This document shows positions 1 through 7,952 of a stretch of DNA of 40,443 nucleotides, in pieces; the stretch's first letter is position 1; every line of letters begins with the position of its first letter. Both the position numbers and the translations under genes were made by a program. The stretch comes from Bradyrhizobium sp. NAS96.2. GTDB taxonomy: Bacteria > Pseudomonadota > Alphaproteobacteria > Rhizobiales > Xanthobacteraceae. The stretch lies in the NCBI RefSeq assembly GCF_001908235.1, contig NZ_LGHK01000083.1:1-40443 (forward strand). Direction: 5' to 3'. The notes under the pieces are model-generated. The model was given only the letters and a program-made list of their open reading frames with translations. It was not told the origin of the DNA and did no database searches.

Positions 1-1
1 G

Positions 2-241
2 GTGCGCAGCTGGGCCACCGCTGACGCCGCGGCGCGCGCGGCCGTGCTCGAGGTCGACCGGCGCCGCATCGGCTATATCGAAACCTTGCTTCGGCATGCC
101 GGATTTCCCGACAACGAAGCGCGCGGCCGGGCGCAGATCTTCTACTGGGCGTTCATCGGCTACGCACTGTCCGAGCAGACGCTGCCGAAAGCCCAGCAGC
201 AGGCGGCGATCGACGAGTTGCTGCGGATGACGAAGCGCTGA
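2..241 (+). CDS. TetR/AcrR-type regulator, C-terminal fragment (partial)
   Basis: The gene is cut by the left window edge, so only about 79 C-terminal residues are visible and the N-terminal helix-turn-helix is missing. The visible part is helical (…RIGYIETLLRHAGF…, then …IFYWAFIGYALSE…) and resembles the ligand-binding/dimerisation half of TetR-family repressors. That assignment rests on general resemblance only; ligand and targets cannot be guessed. It stops 46 bases before the Trm112-like gene on the same strand. Confidence 0.5.
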   Translation: MRSWATADAAARAAVLEVDRRRIGYIETLLRHAGFPDNEARGRAQIFYWAFIGYALSEQTLPKAQQQAAIDELLRMTKR

Positions 242-287
242 CAGCCGACATTTGGATGTGCTACATCACCGCGAGCCGGAGGCCGCA

Positions 288-485
288 ATGAATTCGACGA
301 CCGACCACCTCGAAAGCACCGCCGACCCAAAACTGCTCGAAATTCTGGTGTGCCCGATCACCAAGGGTCCGCTGGAATTCGACGCCGCGCGGCAGGAGCT
401 GATCTCGCGCTCGGCCAAGCTCGCCTATCCGATCCGCGACGGCATCCCGATCATGCTGCCGGAAGAGGCCCGCAAGATCGATTGA
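288..485 (+). CDS. Trm112-like / UPF0434 small zinc-ribbon protein
   Basis: A 65-residue protein carrying the Trm112 core: KLLEILVCPITKGPLEF, then YPIRDGIPIML and an acidic end. The family activates methyltransferases in eukaryotes and archaea; short bacterial members are uncharacterised. Only one Cys of the usual zinc pairs is visible (VCPITKG), as is common in bacterial UPF0434 proteins. The ATG at 288 is preferred over an upstream GTG/ATG because GGAGG lies five bases before it (278-282). The gene is convergent with the flavin hydroxylase and separated from it by a palindromic repeat. Confidence 0.8.
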   Translation: MNSTTDHLESTADPKLLEILVCPITKGPLEFDAARQELISRSAKLAYPIRDGIPIMLPEEARKID

Positions 486-494
486 TGTAACCGC

Positions 495-581
495 GTAGCC
501 CGGATGAAGCGCAGCGCAATCCGGGACCGCTCTATCCGTGGATGATCTTACCCGGATTTCGCTCCGCCTCATCCGGGCTAC
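495..581. repeat. Intergenic palindromic repeat, family A
   Basis: Two imperfect inverted arms, GTAGCCCGGATGAAGCGCAG at the left and its near reverse complement ending CATCCGGGCTAC at the right, separated by a short spacer. It lies between two convergent genes, where a folded transcript could stop transcription from both sides. Elements of this look are common between genes in Bradyrhizobium, as I recall them. Confidence 0.75.
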
Positions 582-595
582 GGAGCTGCGAAAGC

Positions 596-1816
596 TTACA
601 GCGCCTCACCCTTCAGCAGCCGCGGCACCTCGCCTGACAATCCTGCCGCCTGGCGGATGAACATGCTCTTCAACGGCGGCGCGCGATCGACGAGGCCGAG
701 GCCGATGTCGCGCACGGTGCGCAGCAGCGTCGATTCGTTGGAGAACAGGAAGTTCAGCGAGTTGGTGGCAACGCCCATCGCCATGGTGTCGAAGCGCCGC
801 CAGCGCTGGTAGCGCTCGAGCACGTCGGCCTGTCCGAGATCGATGCCGAGCCGCGCCGCGTCGACCACGACCTCGGCCAAAGCCGCGACATCCTTCAGGC
901 CCATGTTGAGCCCCTGCCCCGCGATCGGATGGATCACATGCGCGGCGTCGCCGATCAGCGCCAGCCGTTCGGCGATGAACGAGCGCGCAACGAAATAGCC
1001 GAGCGGAAATGCACGCGGCTTGTCGATCGCCTTGATCTCGCCGAGGTGCAAACCAAAGCGCTGCTCGAGCTCGGCGTGGAATTGCTCTTCATTCAAGGCG
1101 ACAATACGCGCGGCGTCCTTGCGTGTCTCGGTCCACACCAGAGACGAGCGGTTGCCGGTCAGCGGCAGGATCGCGAACGGGCCTGCGGGCAGGAAATGCT
1201 CCTCGGCACGGCCATGATGCTCGCGCTCATGCCCGACCGTCACCACAATGCCGGATTGATCATAGTCCCAGCCATGGGTCGCAATCCCCGCGCGCTCGCG
1301 CAACCTCGACCGCGCGCCATCGGCGGCGACCAGAAGGCTCGCATCGATCTCGGTGCCGTCGGCCAGCCGCACGCTGACGCCGTCGGGGCGTGACTCCGAT
1401 GTCGACACCGCGGTGGCACGCAGCTCGACGCCTTCTGCCTCGGCACGCGCCGCCAGCGCATCGATCAGATAGCGGTTCTCGACCATATGGGCGAACGGCT
1501 CGCCGGGCTCGACATTGCCGGCGAAGGTCAGGAACACCGGGCGCGTCGCGTCCTCCAGCTTGGAGTCGGTGACGACCATGTCGGTGATCGGCTGCGCGGT
1601 CGGCGCGACCTGACCCCAGACGCCGAGGGTCTCGAACAGCCGCCGGCAGGCCGCCACGATCGCGGTCGCGCGCGGATCGCGGCTCGGGCGCTGGCTCAGC
1701 GCCGGATCGGCCACGATGACCGGGATGTCCGGCCCGAGCCCCTGGCGCAATGCCACGGCCAGCGCCAGCCCCGCAAATGCGCCCCCGCAGATCACGATAC
1801 TTCGTTGTGCCGGCAT
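596..1816 (-). CDS. UbiH/UbiF/COQ6-family FAD-dependent hydroxylase (ubiquinone biosynthesis)
   Basis: A 406-residue class A flavin monooxygenase. The N-terminus has the Rossmann dinucleotide motif (VICGGAFAGLALAVAL). The second FAD motif GDAAHVIHPIAGQGLNMGLK is the UbiH/COQ6 signature around residue 290. Such enzymes hydroxylate the ubiquinone ring using O2, NAD(P)H and FAD. Alphaproteobacteria carry one or more of UbiH/UbiF/UbiL/UbiM, and position specificity cannot be told from sequence alone, so no symbol is given. Length is normal. It is divergent from tesB, with a palindromic repeat in the shared upstream region. Confidence 0.85.
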   Translation of the reverse strand: MPAQRSIVICGGAFAGLALAVALRQGLGPDIPVIVADPALSQRPSRDPRATAIVAACRRLFETLGVWGQVAPTAQPITDMVVTDSKLEDATRPVFLTFAGNVEPGEPFAHMVENRYLIDALAARAEAEGVELRATAVSTSESRPDGVSVRLADGTEIDASLLVAADGARSRLRERAGIATHGWDYDQSGIVVTVGHEREHHGRAEEHFLPAGPFAILPLTGNRSSLVWTETRKDAARIVALNEEQFHAELEQRFGLHLGEIKAIDKPRAFPLGYFVARSFIAERLALIGDAAHVIHPIAGQGLNMGLKDVAALAEVVVDAARLGIDLGQADVLERYQRWRRFDTMAMGVATNSLNFLFSNESTLLRTVRDIGLGLVDRAPPLKSMFIRQAAGLSGEVPRLLKGEAL

Positions 1817-1918
1817 GCCTTTTCCTTACGCGCCCGACGCCATCAGACTGTGCTTGCTACCTGATAATAGCTGGGCGAAACAGGGGGCAGAAACAAGAGC
1901 GGCCATTCAGCCCCATTC

Positions 1919-2021
1919 GTCATTCCGGGGCGCGCGTAGCGCGAGCCCGGAATCCATCACGCCGCATCTTCCGTGGATGAATGGATTCCGGGCTCGCGGC
2001 TACGCCGCGCCCCGGAATGAC
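1919..2021. repeat. Intergenic palindromic repeat, family B
   Basis: Long imperfect inverted repeat with ends GTCATTCCGGGGCGCG and CGCGCCCCGGAATGAC and an inner pair around ATCCAT/ATGGAT. It lies between the divergent flavin hydroxylase and tesB genes, so it occupies or borders their promoter region rather than a terminator position. Confidence 0.75.
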
Positions 2022-2051
2022 GGCACTCAACCCATCCAGGATGCGCATCCC

Positions 2052-2915
2052 ATGTCCAAGAGCCTGATCGACCTGCTGTCCATCCTCGATCTCGAGCAGC
2101 TCGAGGTGAATTTGTTCCGCGGCAACAGCCCGAAGACGAGCTGGCAGCGCGTGTTCGGCGGCCAGGTGATCGGTCAGGCGATGGTCGCGGCGTGCCGCAC
2201 TGTCGAAGGCCGCCTGCCGCATTCGATCCATTGCTATTTCATCCTGCCCGGCGATCCGCAGATCCCGATCATCTACCAGGTCGAGCGGCTGCGCGACGGC
2301 AAGAGCTACACCACCCGCCGCGTCACCGCGATCCAGCACGGCAACGCGATCTTCTCCATCATGGTCTCGTTCCATTCCGACGAAGAGAGCAACTTCAATC
2401 ATCAGGAGAAGATGCCCGACGTGCCGCCGCCGGAGAAGCTGACCGCGGAGGAAGTGTCGAAGCAGCCGATGTTCAAGGAGATGCCGGAGTTCATCCGCCG
2501 CTACTATGAGAGCGACCGGCCGATCGAGCTGCGCCCGGTCGAGCTCGGCCGCTATTTCGGCCAGAAGATCGACGATGGCCGCATCCATGTCTGGATCCGC
2601 ACCGCGGCCAAGCTGCCCGACGATCCGGCGCTGCATCTGTGCGCGCTCGCCTATGCGTCGGATTTCTCGCTGCTCGATGCCGTGATGGCGCGCTATGGCC
2701 GCACGCTGTTCGACCGGCGCATGATGCCGGCGAGCCTCGACCACGCGATGTGGTTTCACCGCCCGTTCCGCGCCGACGAATGGCTGCTCTACGCCCAGGA
2801 TTCGCCGAGCGCACAGTCCGGCCGCGGTCTGACCCGCGGCCAGATCTTCAAGCCCGACGGCACGCTGGTGGCGTCCGTCGCGCAAGAAGGCTCGGTGCGC
2901 GAACGCAAGGCCTAG
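2052..2915 (+). CDS. tesB: Acyl-CoA thioesterase II (TesB)
   Basis: A 287-residue double-hotdog thioesterase, matching the usual length (E. coli about 286). It hydrolyses medium- and long-chain acyl-CoA to free fatty acid and CoA in the cytoplasm. Signature segments: FRGNSPKTSWQRVFGGQVIGQ near the N-terminus (residues 18-38) and LDHAMWFHRPFRADEWLLY. By position, catalytic Asp204 (ASDFSLLD) and Gln278 (VAQEG) are present, while the third residue, Thr228 in E. coli, is Ser here, a conservative change. The ATG at 2052 is chosen because family homology begins there and AGGA lies about ten bases upstream. Confidence 0.93.
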   Translation: MSKSLIDLLSILDLEQLEVNLFRGNSPKTSWQRVFGGQVIGQAMVAACRTVEGRLPHSIHCYFILPGDPQIPIIYQVERLRDGKSYTTRRVTAIQHGNAIFSIMVSFHSDEESNFNHQEKMPDVPPPEKLTAEEVSKQPMFKEMPEFIRRYYESDRPIELRPVELGRYFGQKIDDGRIHVWIRTAAKLPDDPALHLCALAYASDFSLLDAVMARYGRTLFDRRMMPASLDHAMWFHRPFRADEWLLYAQDSPSAQSGRGLTRGQIFKPDGTLVASVAQEGSVRERKA

Positions 2916-2920
2916 GACGC

Positions 2921-3811
2921 TTACGCGTCGGCGTGAGCGCCGCGCTCGGTCAACGCGAATTGCGAGATGAACCAGTTGGCGTACCAGCGCAGCACCCACG
3001 GAATCGGGATCAGGAAGCCGCAGCCGACCGCGAACACGATGGTTCGCCACAGCACGTCGAGGCCGGAGGCATTGAAGGTGACCTCGCGGCGCGTGCCCTC
3101 GACGTTGCGGCAGATCCAGCGCAGCCATGCGGTCATCACCCAGGCCCAGCCGATGATGGTGATGGACGCGATCACCATCAGCACGTACCAGCCGACATAG
3201 ACGGCCGGGCTGCCGTTGAACGAGATCGGCAGGTCCTGGCCGCTCGAGCTGAGACGGCCGAAGATCCAGCGAACGATCATCCAGCTCAGGAAGCCCTGCA
3301 ACAGCAGCGAGAGCAGCGTGACGATGTTGCTGTTGGCGGCTCCGGCATAGGTCAGAAGGCCGAGCACGATGAAGACGTACCAGATGTCCAGCGGCTGCCC
3401 GGTGAAGGCGAGGTGCGGCCGGCCAGGCACGCGAATATAGGGAATCGCAAAGCGGTACAGGCCGGTCGCGGTCCACGGCGCGGGGATGACGAAGATCTGG
3501 CCGATGAACATCAGCACGCTGCGTCCGAACAGGCCCCAGATCGGGAAGTCGGCCGACAGCGCGCCGCCGCTGTAGCTTGCCGATGCCGCAACCGGCGGCG
3601 GTCCACCGGCCTGCGGAAACGCCGGCGGCGCCCCAGCGCTCGGAACAAGACCTGGAATCTCCCCGGCCTTCTGCCAGCCGGCCATTCCCTCGGTCCACAC
3701 CAGCGTATCGGCGCCCACCATGCCACGGGTGATCAAGTCGCGGAGCTGAGCTTCAGGCAGGGGGCCTTTTTGCTGGCCTTCGGATGCATAAAACCAGTTT
3801 CGGTTCGACAT
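2921..3811 (-). CDS. GYF_2 (DUF4339) domain membrane protein with DUF898-like region
   Basis: A 296-residue protein of unknown role. Residues 1-50 form a GYF_2/DUF4339 domain (WFYASEGQQKGPLPEAQL, then DTLVWTEGMAGWQKA), thought to bind peptides. A Pro/Ala-rich linker follows (about 55-80), then four to five hydrophobic segments (FVIPAPW, YVFIVLGLL, VTLLSLLLQGFLSW, WYVLMVIASITIIGW, IVFAVGCGFLIPIPWVL) resembling DUF898 membrane proteins. ATG 3811 is preferred over upstream starts because the domain begins there and GAGGAAAC precedes it. It is divergent from glnK1. Confidence 0.75.
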   Translation of the reverse strand: MSNRNWFYASEGQQKGPLPEAQLRDLITRGMVGADTLVWTEGMAGWQKAGEIPGLVPSAGAPPAFPQAGGPPPVAASASYSGGALSADFPIWGLFGRSVLMFIGQIFVIPAPWTATGLYRFAIPYIRVPGRPHLAFTGQPLDIWYVFIVLGLLTYAGAANSNIVTLLSLLLQGFLSWMIVRWIFGRLSSSGQDLPISFNGSPAVYVGWYVLMVIASITIIGWAWVMTAWLRWICRNVEGTRREVTFNASGLDVLWRTIVFAVGCGFLIPIPWVLRWYANWFISQFALTERGAHADA

Positions 3812-4119
3812 TTCTTGTTTCCTCGGGGCGCGCGCATGTGGACACGCGGTAGGCGAAACGAGCCAGCGGGACCGCTGGCCGGGGCGGGAAAGCCACATTG
3901 TGGCGGACGGTAGTCGTCCCGTACAGTGACGGAGTTCACCCGCTGCGCACGTTTTCCCCTTCAACCTGCAACTTTTTTGTGCCATTTGCCCAGAAAGCTG
4001 CCAGATTTGGCGGACGCGAAATGTGCGGGACGGCAAATTGCCGCTCCGGTGGCGGCGGCAAGCGCCGCTCCGGGGACGGGGCGCACAGGGAAAACTTCAA
4101 GGGAATAAAGGCCTGAACC
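3812..4119. promoter_or_regulatory. Divergent promoter region of the GYF_2 gene and glnK1, with two small palindromes
   Basis: A 308-base region without a gene. It holds two perfect short palindromes: GCCAGCGG-GA-CCGCTGGC (3862-3879) and GCCACA-T-TGTGGC (3892-3904). A search by eye for a sigma-54 -24/-12 element (GG-N10-GC in TGGCACG/TTGC context) found none convincing before glnK1, unlike the second glnK operon. A T-run at 3973-3978 may be chance. Function is inferred from position only. Confidence 0.4.
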
Positions 4120-4458
4120 ATGAAACTCGTCGTCGCGATCATCAAACCGTTCAAGCTTGACGAAGTCCGCCAGGCCCTGACCGCGATCGGCGTTCACGGC
4201 ATGACGGTGACCGAAGTGAAGGGCTATGGCCGCCAGAAGGGCCACACCGAGATCTATCGCGGCGCCGAATATGTCGTGAATTTCCTGCCCAAGCTCAGGA
4301 TCGAGATCGCCGTCGACACCGAGCTCGCCGAAAAGGCGGTCAGCGTCATCACCGAACACGCCCGCACCGGCCAGATCGGTGACGGCAAGATCTTCGTGAC
4401 GCCGATCGACCACGCGCTGCGCATCCGCACCGGCGAGACCGATAACGACGCGCTCTGA
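4120..4458 (+). CDS. glnK: P-II nitrogen regulatory protein GlnK, copy 1
   Basis: A 112-residue P-II signal protein, the standard length. It senses 2-oxoglutarate, ATP/ADP and, through uridylylation, glutamine. The T-loop is intact with the modified Tyr51 in the EIYRGAEY segment, and the B-loop TGQIGDGKIFV and C-loop RIRTGE are present. It lies 85 bases before amtB, the standard GlnK-AmtB pair in which GlnK plugs the channel when nitrogen is plentiful. A closely similar paralogue is encoded at 9274. Assignment as GlnK rather than GlnB rests on the linkage to amtB. Confidence 0.95.
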   Translation: MKLVVAIIKPFKLDEVRQALTAIGVHGMTVTEVKGYGRQKGHTEIYRGAEYVVNFLPKLRIEIAVDTELAEKAVSVITEHARTGQIGDGKIFVTPIDHALRIRTGETDNDAL

Positions 4459-4543
4459 GTTCTATCGAGGTCGCGCCGGCAACGACGCCGGCGCACGTCA
4501 AATCCACTCCAAATCCACGCCAAGAAACCACGACCGCCGGGGA

Positions 4544-5869
4544 ATGATGATGGGGGCACGAGCTCTTCGTGCAGCGATATCAGCTGCGCCGATCACTGCT
4601 GCAATCCTGCTCGCGTCGGGCGCGCCGGCCTTGGCGCAAGATTCTGCGGCCAACCCCGGCATCAACGCCGCTGACACCGCCTGGATGATCGTCGCCACCG
4701 CGCTGGTGCTGATGATGACGATCCCGGGTCTCGCGCTGTTCTACTCCGGCATGGTGCGCAAGAAGAACGTGCTGGCGACGATGGCGCAGAGCCTCACCGC
4801 CGTCGCGCTGATCTCGATCCTCTGGGTCACCTTCGGCTATTCGCTGACCTTCGTCGGCAACGGTCCCTGGCTCGGCTCGCTCGACAGCTGGTTCCTGGCC
4901 GGCATCACCATGGACAGCGTCAATCCGGCGGCGAAGACCATCCCGGAAGCGCTTTTCATGCTGTACCAGATGACGTTCGCGATCATCACGGTGGCGCTGG
5001 TTGCGGGCTCGGTCGCCGACCGCATGCGGTTCTCCGCCTATGTGCTGTTCTCGATCGGCTGGTTCATCTTCGCCTATGTGCCGCTGGCGCATTGGGTGTG
5101 GGGCGGCGGCTTCCTCGCCTCGGCGGGCGTGCTGGATTTCGCCGGCGGCCTCGTCGTGCATCTCTCCGCCGGAATCAGCGGCCTGGTCGCCGCCAAGGTG
5201 ATGGGCAACCGGCACGGCTATGGCCATGACAATCTGTCGCCGTTCGATCTGTCGCTCGCCGTGGTCGGCACAGGCCTGCTCTGGGTCGGCTGGTTCGGCT
5301 TCAACGGCGGTTCGGCGCTCGCAGCCAACTCGCGCGCGGTGATGGCGATCACCGCGACGCATCTTGCGGCCTGCGCCGGCGCGCTGACCTGGGGCGCGAT
5401 CGAATGGGCGACGCGCCGCAAGCCGTCGGTGCTCGGCATGATCTCGGGTGCGGTCGCGGGGCTCGGCACCATCACCCCGGCATCCGGCTTCGTCGCGCCG
5501 TCGCACGGCGTCATCATTGGCATCATTGCCGGCCTCATCTGCTTCTGGGCCTGTACCTGGCTGAAGCATCGCTTCAAGTATGACGACTCGCTCGACGTGT
5601 TCGGCGTGCACGGCATCGGCGGCCTGACCGGCACGCTGCTCGCCGGCATCTTCGCGACGGCCGCGATCGGCGGCACCTCCGGCCTGCTCGAGGGCAATCC
5701 GGAGCAGTTGCTGATCCAGCTCTACGGCGTCGCCGTCACATTCGTCTGGTGCGGCGGCATCACCTTCGTGCTGCTCAAGCTGGTCTCTGCCTTCGTCCCG
5801 CTGCGCGTCTCGATGCAGCAGGAGATGGAAGGCCTCGACATCTCGCAGCACGGCGAGGCGCTGCAGTAG
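4544..5869 (+). CDS. amtB: Ammonium transporter AmtB, copy 1
   Basis: A 441-residue Amt/MEP/Rh channel with a cleavable signal peptide (…ILLASGAPALAQD, cleavage near residue 32) and about eleven membrane helices. It conducts ammonium inward across the cytoplasmic membrane. The twin pore histidines are visible at about His206 (VVHLSAG) and His356 (VFGVHGIGG), and the family motif DDSLDVFGVHG is intact. Three consecutive in-frame ATGs (4544, 4547, 4550) follow a G-rich ribosome site; spacing favours the second or third. No obvious terminator follows. Confidence 0.95.
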   Translation: MMMGARALRAAISAAPITAAILLASGAPALAQDSAANPGINAADTAWMIVATALVLMMTIPGLALFYSGMVRKKNVLATMAQSLTAVALISILWVTFGYSLTFVGNGPWLGSLDSWFLAGITMDSVNPAAKTIPEALFMLYQMTFAIITVALVAGSVADRMRFSAYVLFSIGWFIFAYVPLAHWVWGGGFLASAGVLDFAGGLVVHLSAGISGLVAAKVMGNRHGYGHDNLSPFDLSLAVVGTGLLWVGWFGFNGGSALAANSRAVMAITATHLAACAGALTWGAIEWATRRKPSVLGMISGAVAGLGTITPASGFVAPSHGVIIGIIAGLICFWACTWLKHRFKYDDSLDVFGVHGIGGLTGTLLAGIFATAAIGGTSGLLEGNPEQLLIQLYGVAVTFVWCGGITFVLLKLVSAFVPLRVSMQQEMEGLDISQHGEALQ

Positions 5870-6012
5870 CAGCCGAGCTCATGAGGCGCCGCGAGGGCAA
5901 ACTCGCAAAACAACCCCATGCAAAGTAACCGAGCGCCGCGATCTCGCGACTTTGCGGCCAATGTCGGCGCCCGCCCGCTGCGGGGTCGAACGAAGGCCAC
6001 GGCGCGAGATGC

Positions 6013-6049
6013 TTGACACCTAGTCTTACATTGCCTAGTAATACTAGGC
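6013..6049 (+). promoter_or_regulatory. padR promoter with palindromic operator touching the start codon
   Basis: TTGACA at 6013-6018 is a good -35. A perfect 17-base palindrome GCCTAGTA-A-TACTAGGC spans 6033-6049 and ends on the base before the padR ATG at 6050. A further half site CCTAGT lies at 6019-6024. With a 17-base spacer the -10 falls inside the palindrome and transcription would begin at or next to the ATG, so the mRNA would be leaderless; no ribosome site is visible. Autorepression by PadR is the natural inference. Confidence 0.65.
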
Positions 6050-6388
6050 ATGGAAGGCGAAATACTCAAAGGCCATCTCGACATGATCGTGCTCGCCGCG
6101 CTCGAGGCGGCCCCGGCGCACGGTTATGCGATCATCGAGGAGATCCGCCGCCGGAGCGGCGGAGCCTTCGATCTGCCGGAAGGCACGGTCTATCCGGTGT
6201 TGCATCGCCTCGAGACGTCGCAGCTGCTCTCCAGTCATTGGGAAAAGTCGCCGATTGGCCGCCGACGCCGGGTCTACTCTCTGACCAAGCATGGCAGTGC
6301 ATCGCTGGCCGCACGCAGGACGTCATGGGTCCAGTTCTCAAGCGCGATTGAAGCTCTTCTTGCGGAGCCCAAGCTGTGTCGCACTTGA
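6050..6388 (+). CDS. PadR-family transcriptional regulator
   Basis: A 112-residue PadR regulator with the typical winged-helix opening (ILKGHLDMIVLAALE), then HGYAIIEEIRRRSGGAF, the turn EGTVYPVLHRLE and the wing KSPIGRRRRVYSLTKHG. It probably represses its own promoter through the palindrome just upstream. The next gene overlaps its end by 13 bases and encodes a membrane protein of the type usually paired with PadR regulators, so the two are surely co-transcribed. The inducer is unknown. Confidence 0.9.
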   Translation: MEGEILKGHLDMIVLAALEAAPAHGYAIIEEIRRRSGGAFDLPEGTVYPVLHRLETSQLLSSHWEKSPIGRRRRVYSLTKHGSASLAARRTSWVQFSSAIEALLAEPKLCRT

Positions 6389-7071
6389 TCGTCAGATACC
6401 TCGAGCAACTCGCGCATGAACTGTCGTTTGACCGGTCATTGTCGCGCCGGGTGTGCGAAGAGGTCGAGGATCACCTTCGCCAATCCGCGGAACGCCATTC
6501 GGACGGCGACACCATGGAGGCGGAGCGCCGCGCGATCGAGCTGTTCGGCCCGGCGAAAATCATTGCCGCGCAATTTGCGGCGACATCGCTGCTGAAGCGG
6601 TCCCGAGCCGTCGGACCAATCGTCGTTCTGATCGTGCTTGGCGTATTCGCCGCCATGAAAGCGCGCGTTGCGTGGTATGCGGCGACGGGCTGGAGCACGA
6701 GCGGGTCTGCACGATTCCCGGATATCGGCGTCATCGCCTACGCGTTCGACCGCTATGCGTTCTATCTGGCATTGATGACCGGGCTGTGCGGATGGGTCTA
6801 TGCGTTCCGCATGCAGCCGGGCGCGCTCGACAAGACCCGGCTGCAGCGATCGTTCATGCTGTCGGCCGCTGCGGGAGCGGCGCTGATCGGCTCCGTGCTG
6901 GCCGACATCGTTCTGACCGCGCTTCGGCTCTCCGGAGTTGGATGGTCCATCTCTCATTTGATACCGATCGCGTCTGTCGGAATCGAGGTTGCGCTTGTCG
7001 TAGCGCTGATCGCCCGCATCCACGCGGTGACGTCGCTTGTCACAACAGCAACGCTGCGATTTGACCTCTAA
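6376..7071 (+). CDS. Membrane protein with HAAS/permease-prefix-like N-terminus, PadR partner
   Basis: A 231-residue protein starting at GTG 6376 inside the end of padR. The N-terminal 60 residues are helical and charged (YLEQLAHELSF…EEVEDHLRQSAERH…AERRAIELFGPAKIIAAQFA), the pattern of the HAAS/DUF1700-type domain found beside PadR. Four hydrophobic segments follow (VGPIVVLIVLGVFAA, YAFYLALMTGLCGWVYAF, SAAAGAALIGSVLADIVL, IASVGIEVALVVALIARI). Members are thought to sit in the cytoplasmic membrane; the function is unknown. No transporter ATPase lies next to it. Confidence 0.7.
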   Translation: MSHLIVRYLEQLAHELSFDRSLSRRVCEEVEDHLRQSAERHSDGDTMEAERRAIELFGPAKIIAAQFAATSLLKRSRAVGPIVVLIVLGVFAAMKARVAWYAATGWSTSGSARFPDIGVIAYAFDRYAFYLALMTGLCGWVYAFRMQPGALDKTRLQRSFMLSAAAGAALIGSVLADIVLTALRLSGVGWSISHLIPIASVGIEVALVVALIARIHAVTSLVTTATLRFDL

Positions 7072-7097
7072 CCCTCGCGTCCCGGAGAGCTCCTGAA

Positions 7098-7592
7098 ATG
7101 ACCGATCGCCGCCTCTTTCTCGCCCTCGCCGCCGCTGGTGCAACCGTTGCGATCGCTCCACGCACGACGGCGCGAGCCGCCTCGGCGGCCGATGCAAACG
7201 CCGCGAATTCCGCGCTGCTCGATCGCTATGCGGCCGCCATCAATGCACACGACACGACTGCATTCCCGGCAATTTTCGCCGAGACCTATATCCAGCACTC
7301 AGGCCGCAGCCCGTCCGGGCTGGCCGCGCAGGTCGAGAACTTTCATCGCATTCAGGAAACCTGGCCCGATATTCAAATGCACATCGAGGATCGCATCATC
7401 GACGGCGACAAGGTGGTCGCGCGCTGCATCTACACGGCAACGCACGACCGCACCGTTCGAGGATTTGCCGCCACCGGCAAGAAGATCTCGTTTGCGACCA
7501 TCGACATCTGGCGCGTTGAGGGCAGCAGATTCGCGGAGCACTGGGACCTGGTCGATACCGCCGGACTGGAAAAGCAGCTGTCCGGCAAATGA
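7098..7592 (+). CDS. Exported SnoaL-like / ester cyclase-fold protein
   Basis: A 164-residue protein with a Tat-like leader (TDRRLFLALAAAGATVA… ending near ARA, residues 1-27), followed by a SnoaL/NTF2-like domain. Visible family marks are LLDRYAAAINAHD, FAETYIQHSGR, VENFHRIQETWPD, VARCIYTATHD and a C-terminal DIWRVEGSRFAEHWDLVD. Such domains bind small hydrophobic molecules; the substrate is not deducible. It follows the HAAS-type gene by 26 bases with a fair ribosome site (GGAGAG at 7083), so it may belong to the padR transcript. Confidence 0.75.
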   Translation: MTDRRLFLALAAAGATVAIAPRTTARAASAADANAANSALLDRYAAAINAHDTTAFPAIFAETYIQHSGRSPSGLAAQVENFHRIQETWPDIQMHIEDRIIDGDKVVARCIYTATHDRTVRGFAATGKKISFATIDIWRVEGSRFAEHWDLVDTAGLEKQLSGK

Positions 7593-7607
7593 CCGGAATG
7601 ACTTGCG

Positions 7608-7635
7608 CGACACATAAGTGTGTGCTTATGTGTCG
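7608..7635. promoter_or_regulatory. Probable ArsR operator (28-base palindrome)
   Basis: A perfect inverted repeat with 11-base arms: CGACACATAAG at 7608-7618 and CTTATGTGTCG at 7625-7635, separated by TGTGTG. It ends two bases before the arsR-type ATG at 7638. Size and position fit an ArsR-family operator; a -10 would have to lie within it. No ribosome site is visible, so a leaderless message is possible here as well. Confidence 0.7.
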
Positions 7636-7637
7636 GC

Positions 7638-7952
7638 ATGATCGAAGCTGATATCTTCAAGGCGCTGGCCGATCCGACCCGCCGCAAGGTGTTCGAGAAG
7701 CTGGCTGACGGCAGCCTGAACGCCAGCGCCTTGCGCGACGGCCTCGAGATCAGCCAGCCGGCGATGTCGCAGCATCTCGCGGTGCTGCGCGCGGCGGGCC
7801 TGGTGCGCGAGCAGCGGCAGGGCCGCTTCGTGAATTATGAAGTCGACCCGGACGGGATCGCCAGCATCGGGACCTGGCTTGCCCGCTACCGCGCCTATTG
7901 GCCGAAGCGCATCGAGGCGCTCTCCGACCTGCTGAAGGACATGGATCAATGA
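7638..7952 (+). CDS. ArsR-family winged-helix regulator
   Basis: A 104-residue regulator: ADIFKALADPTRRKVFEKLAD, the recognition region LEISQPAMSQHLAVLRAAGLV and the wing REQRQGRFVNYEVDPDG. There are no Cys residues, so the classical metal-binding CxC is absent and it is not a metal sensor of that type. ATG 7638 is preferred over the upstream GTG because family homology begins there and the upstream codons lie inside the operator. Its stop overlaps the start of the SRPBCC gene as ATGA. ArsR proteins without metal sites are often paired with SRPBCC proteins. Confidence 0.9.
   Translation: MIEADIFKALADPTRRKVFEKLADGSLNASALRDGLEISQPAMSQHLAVLRAAGLVREQRQGRFVNYEVDPDGIASIGTWLARYRAYWPKRIEALSDLLKDMDQ

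Noticed and set aside
1920..3698. 592-codon minus-strand frame across tesB
   Set aside because: Overlaps tesB and the GYF_2 gene in the wrong frame and starts in a repeat; no family resemblance.
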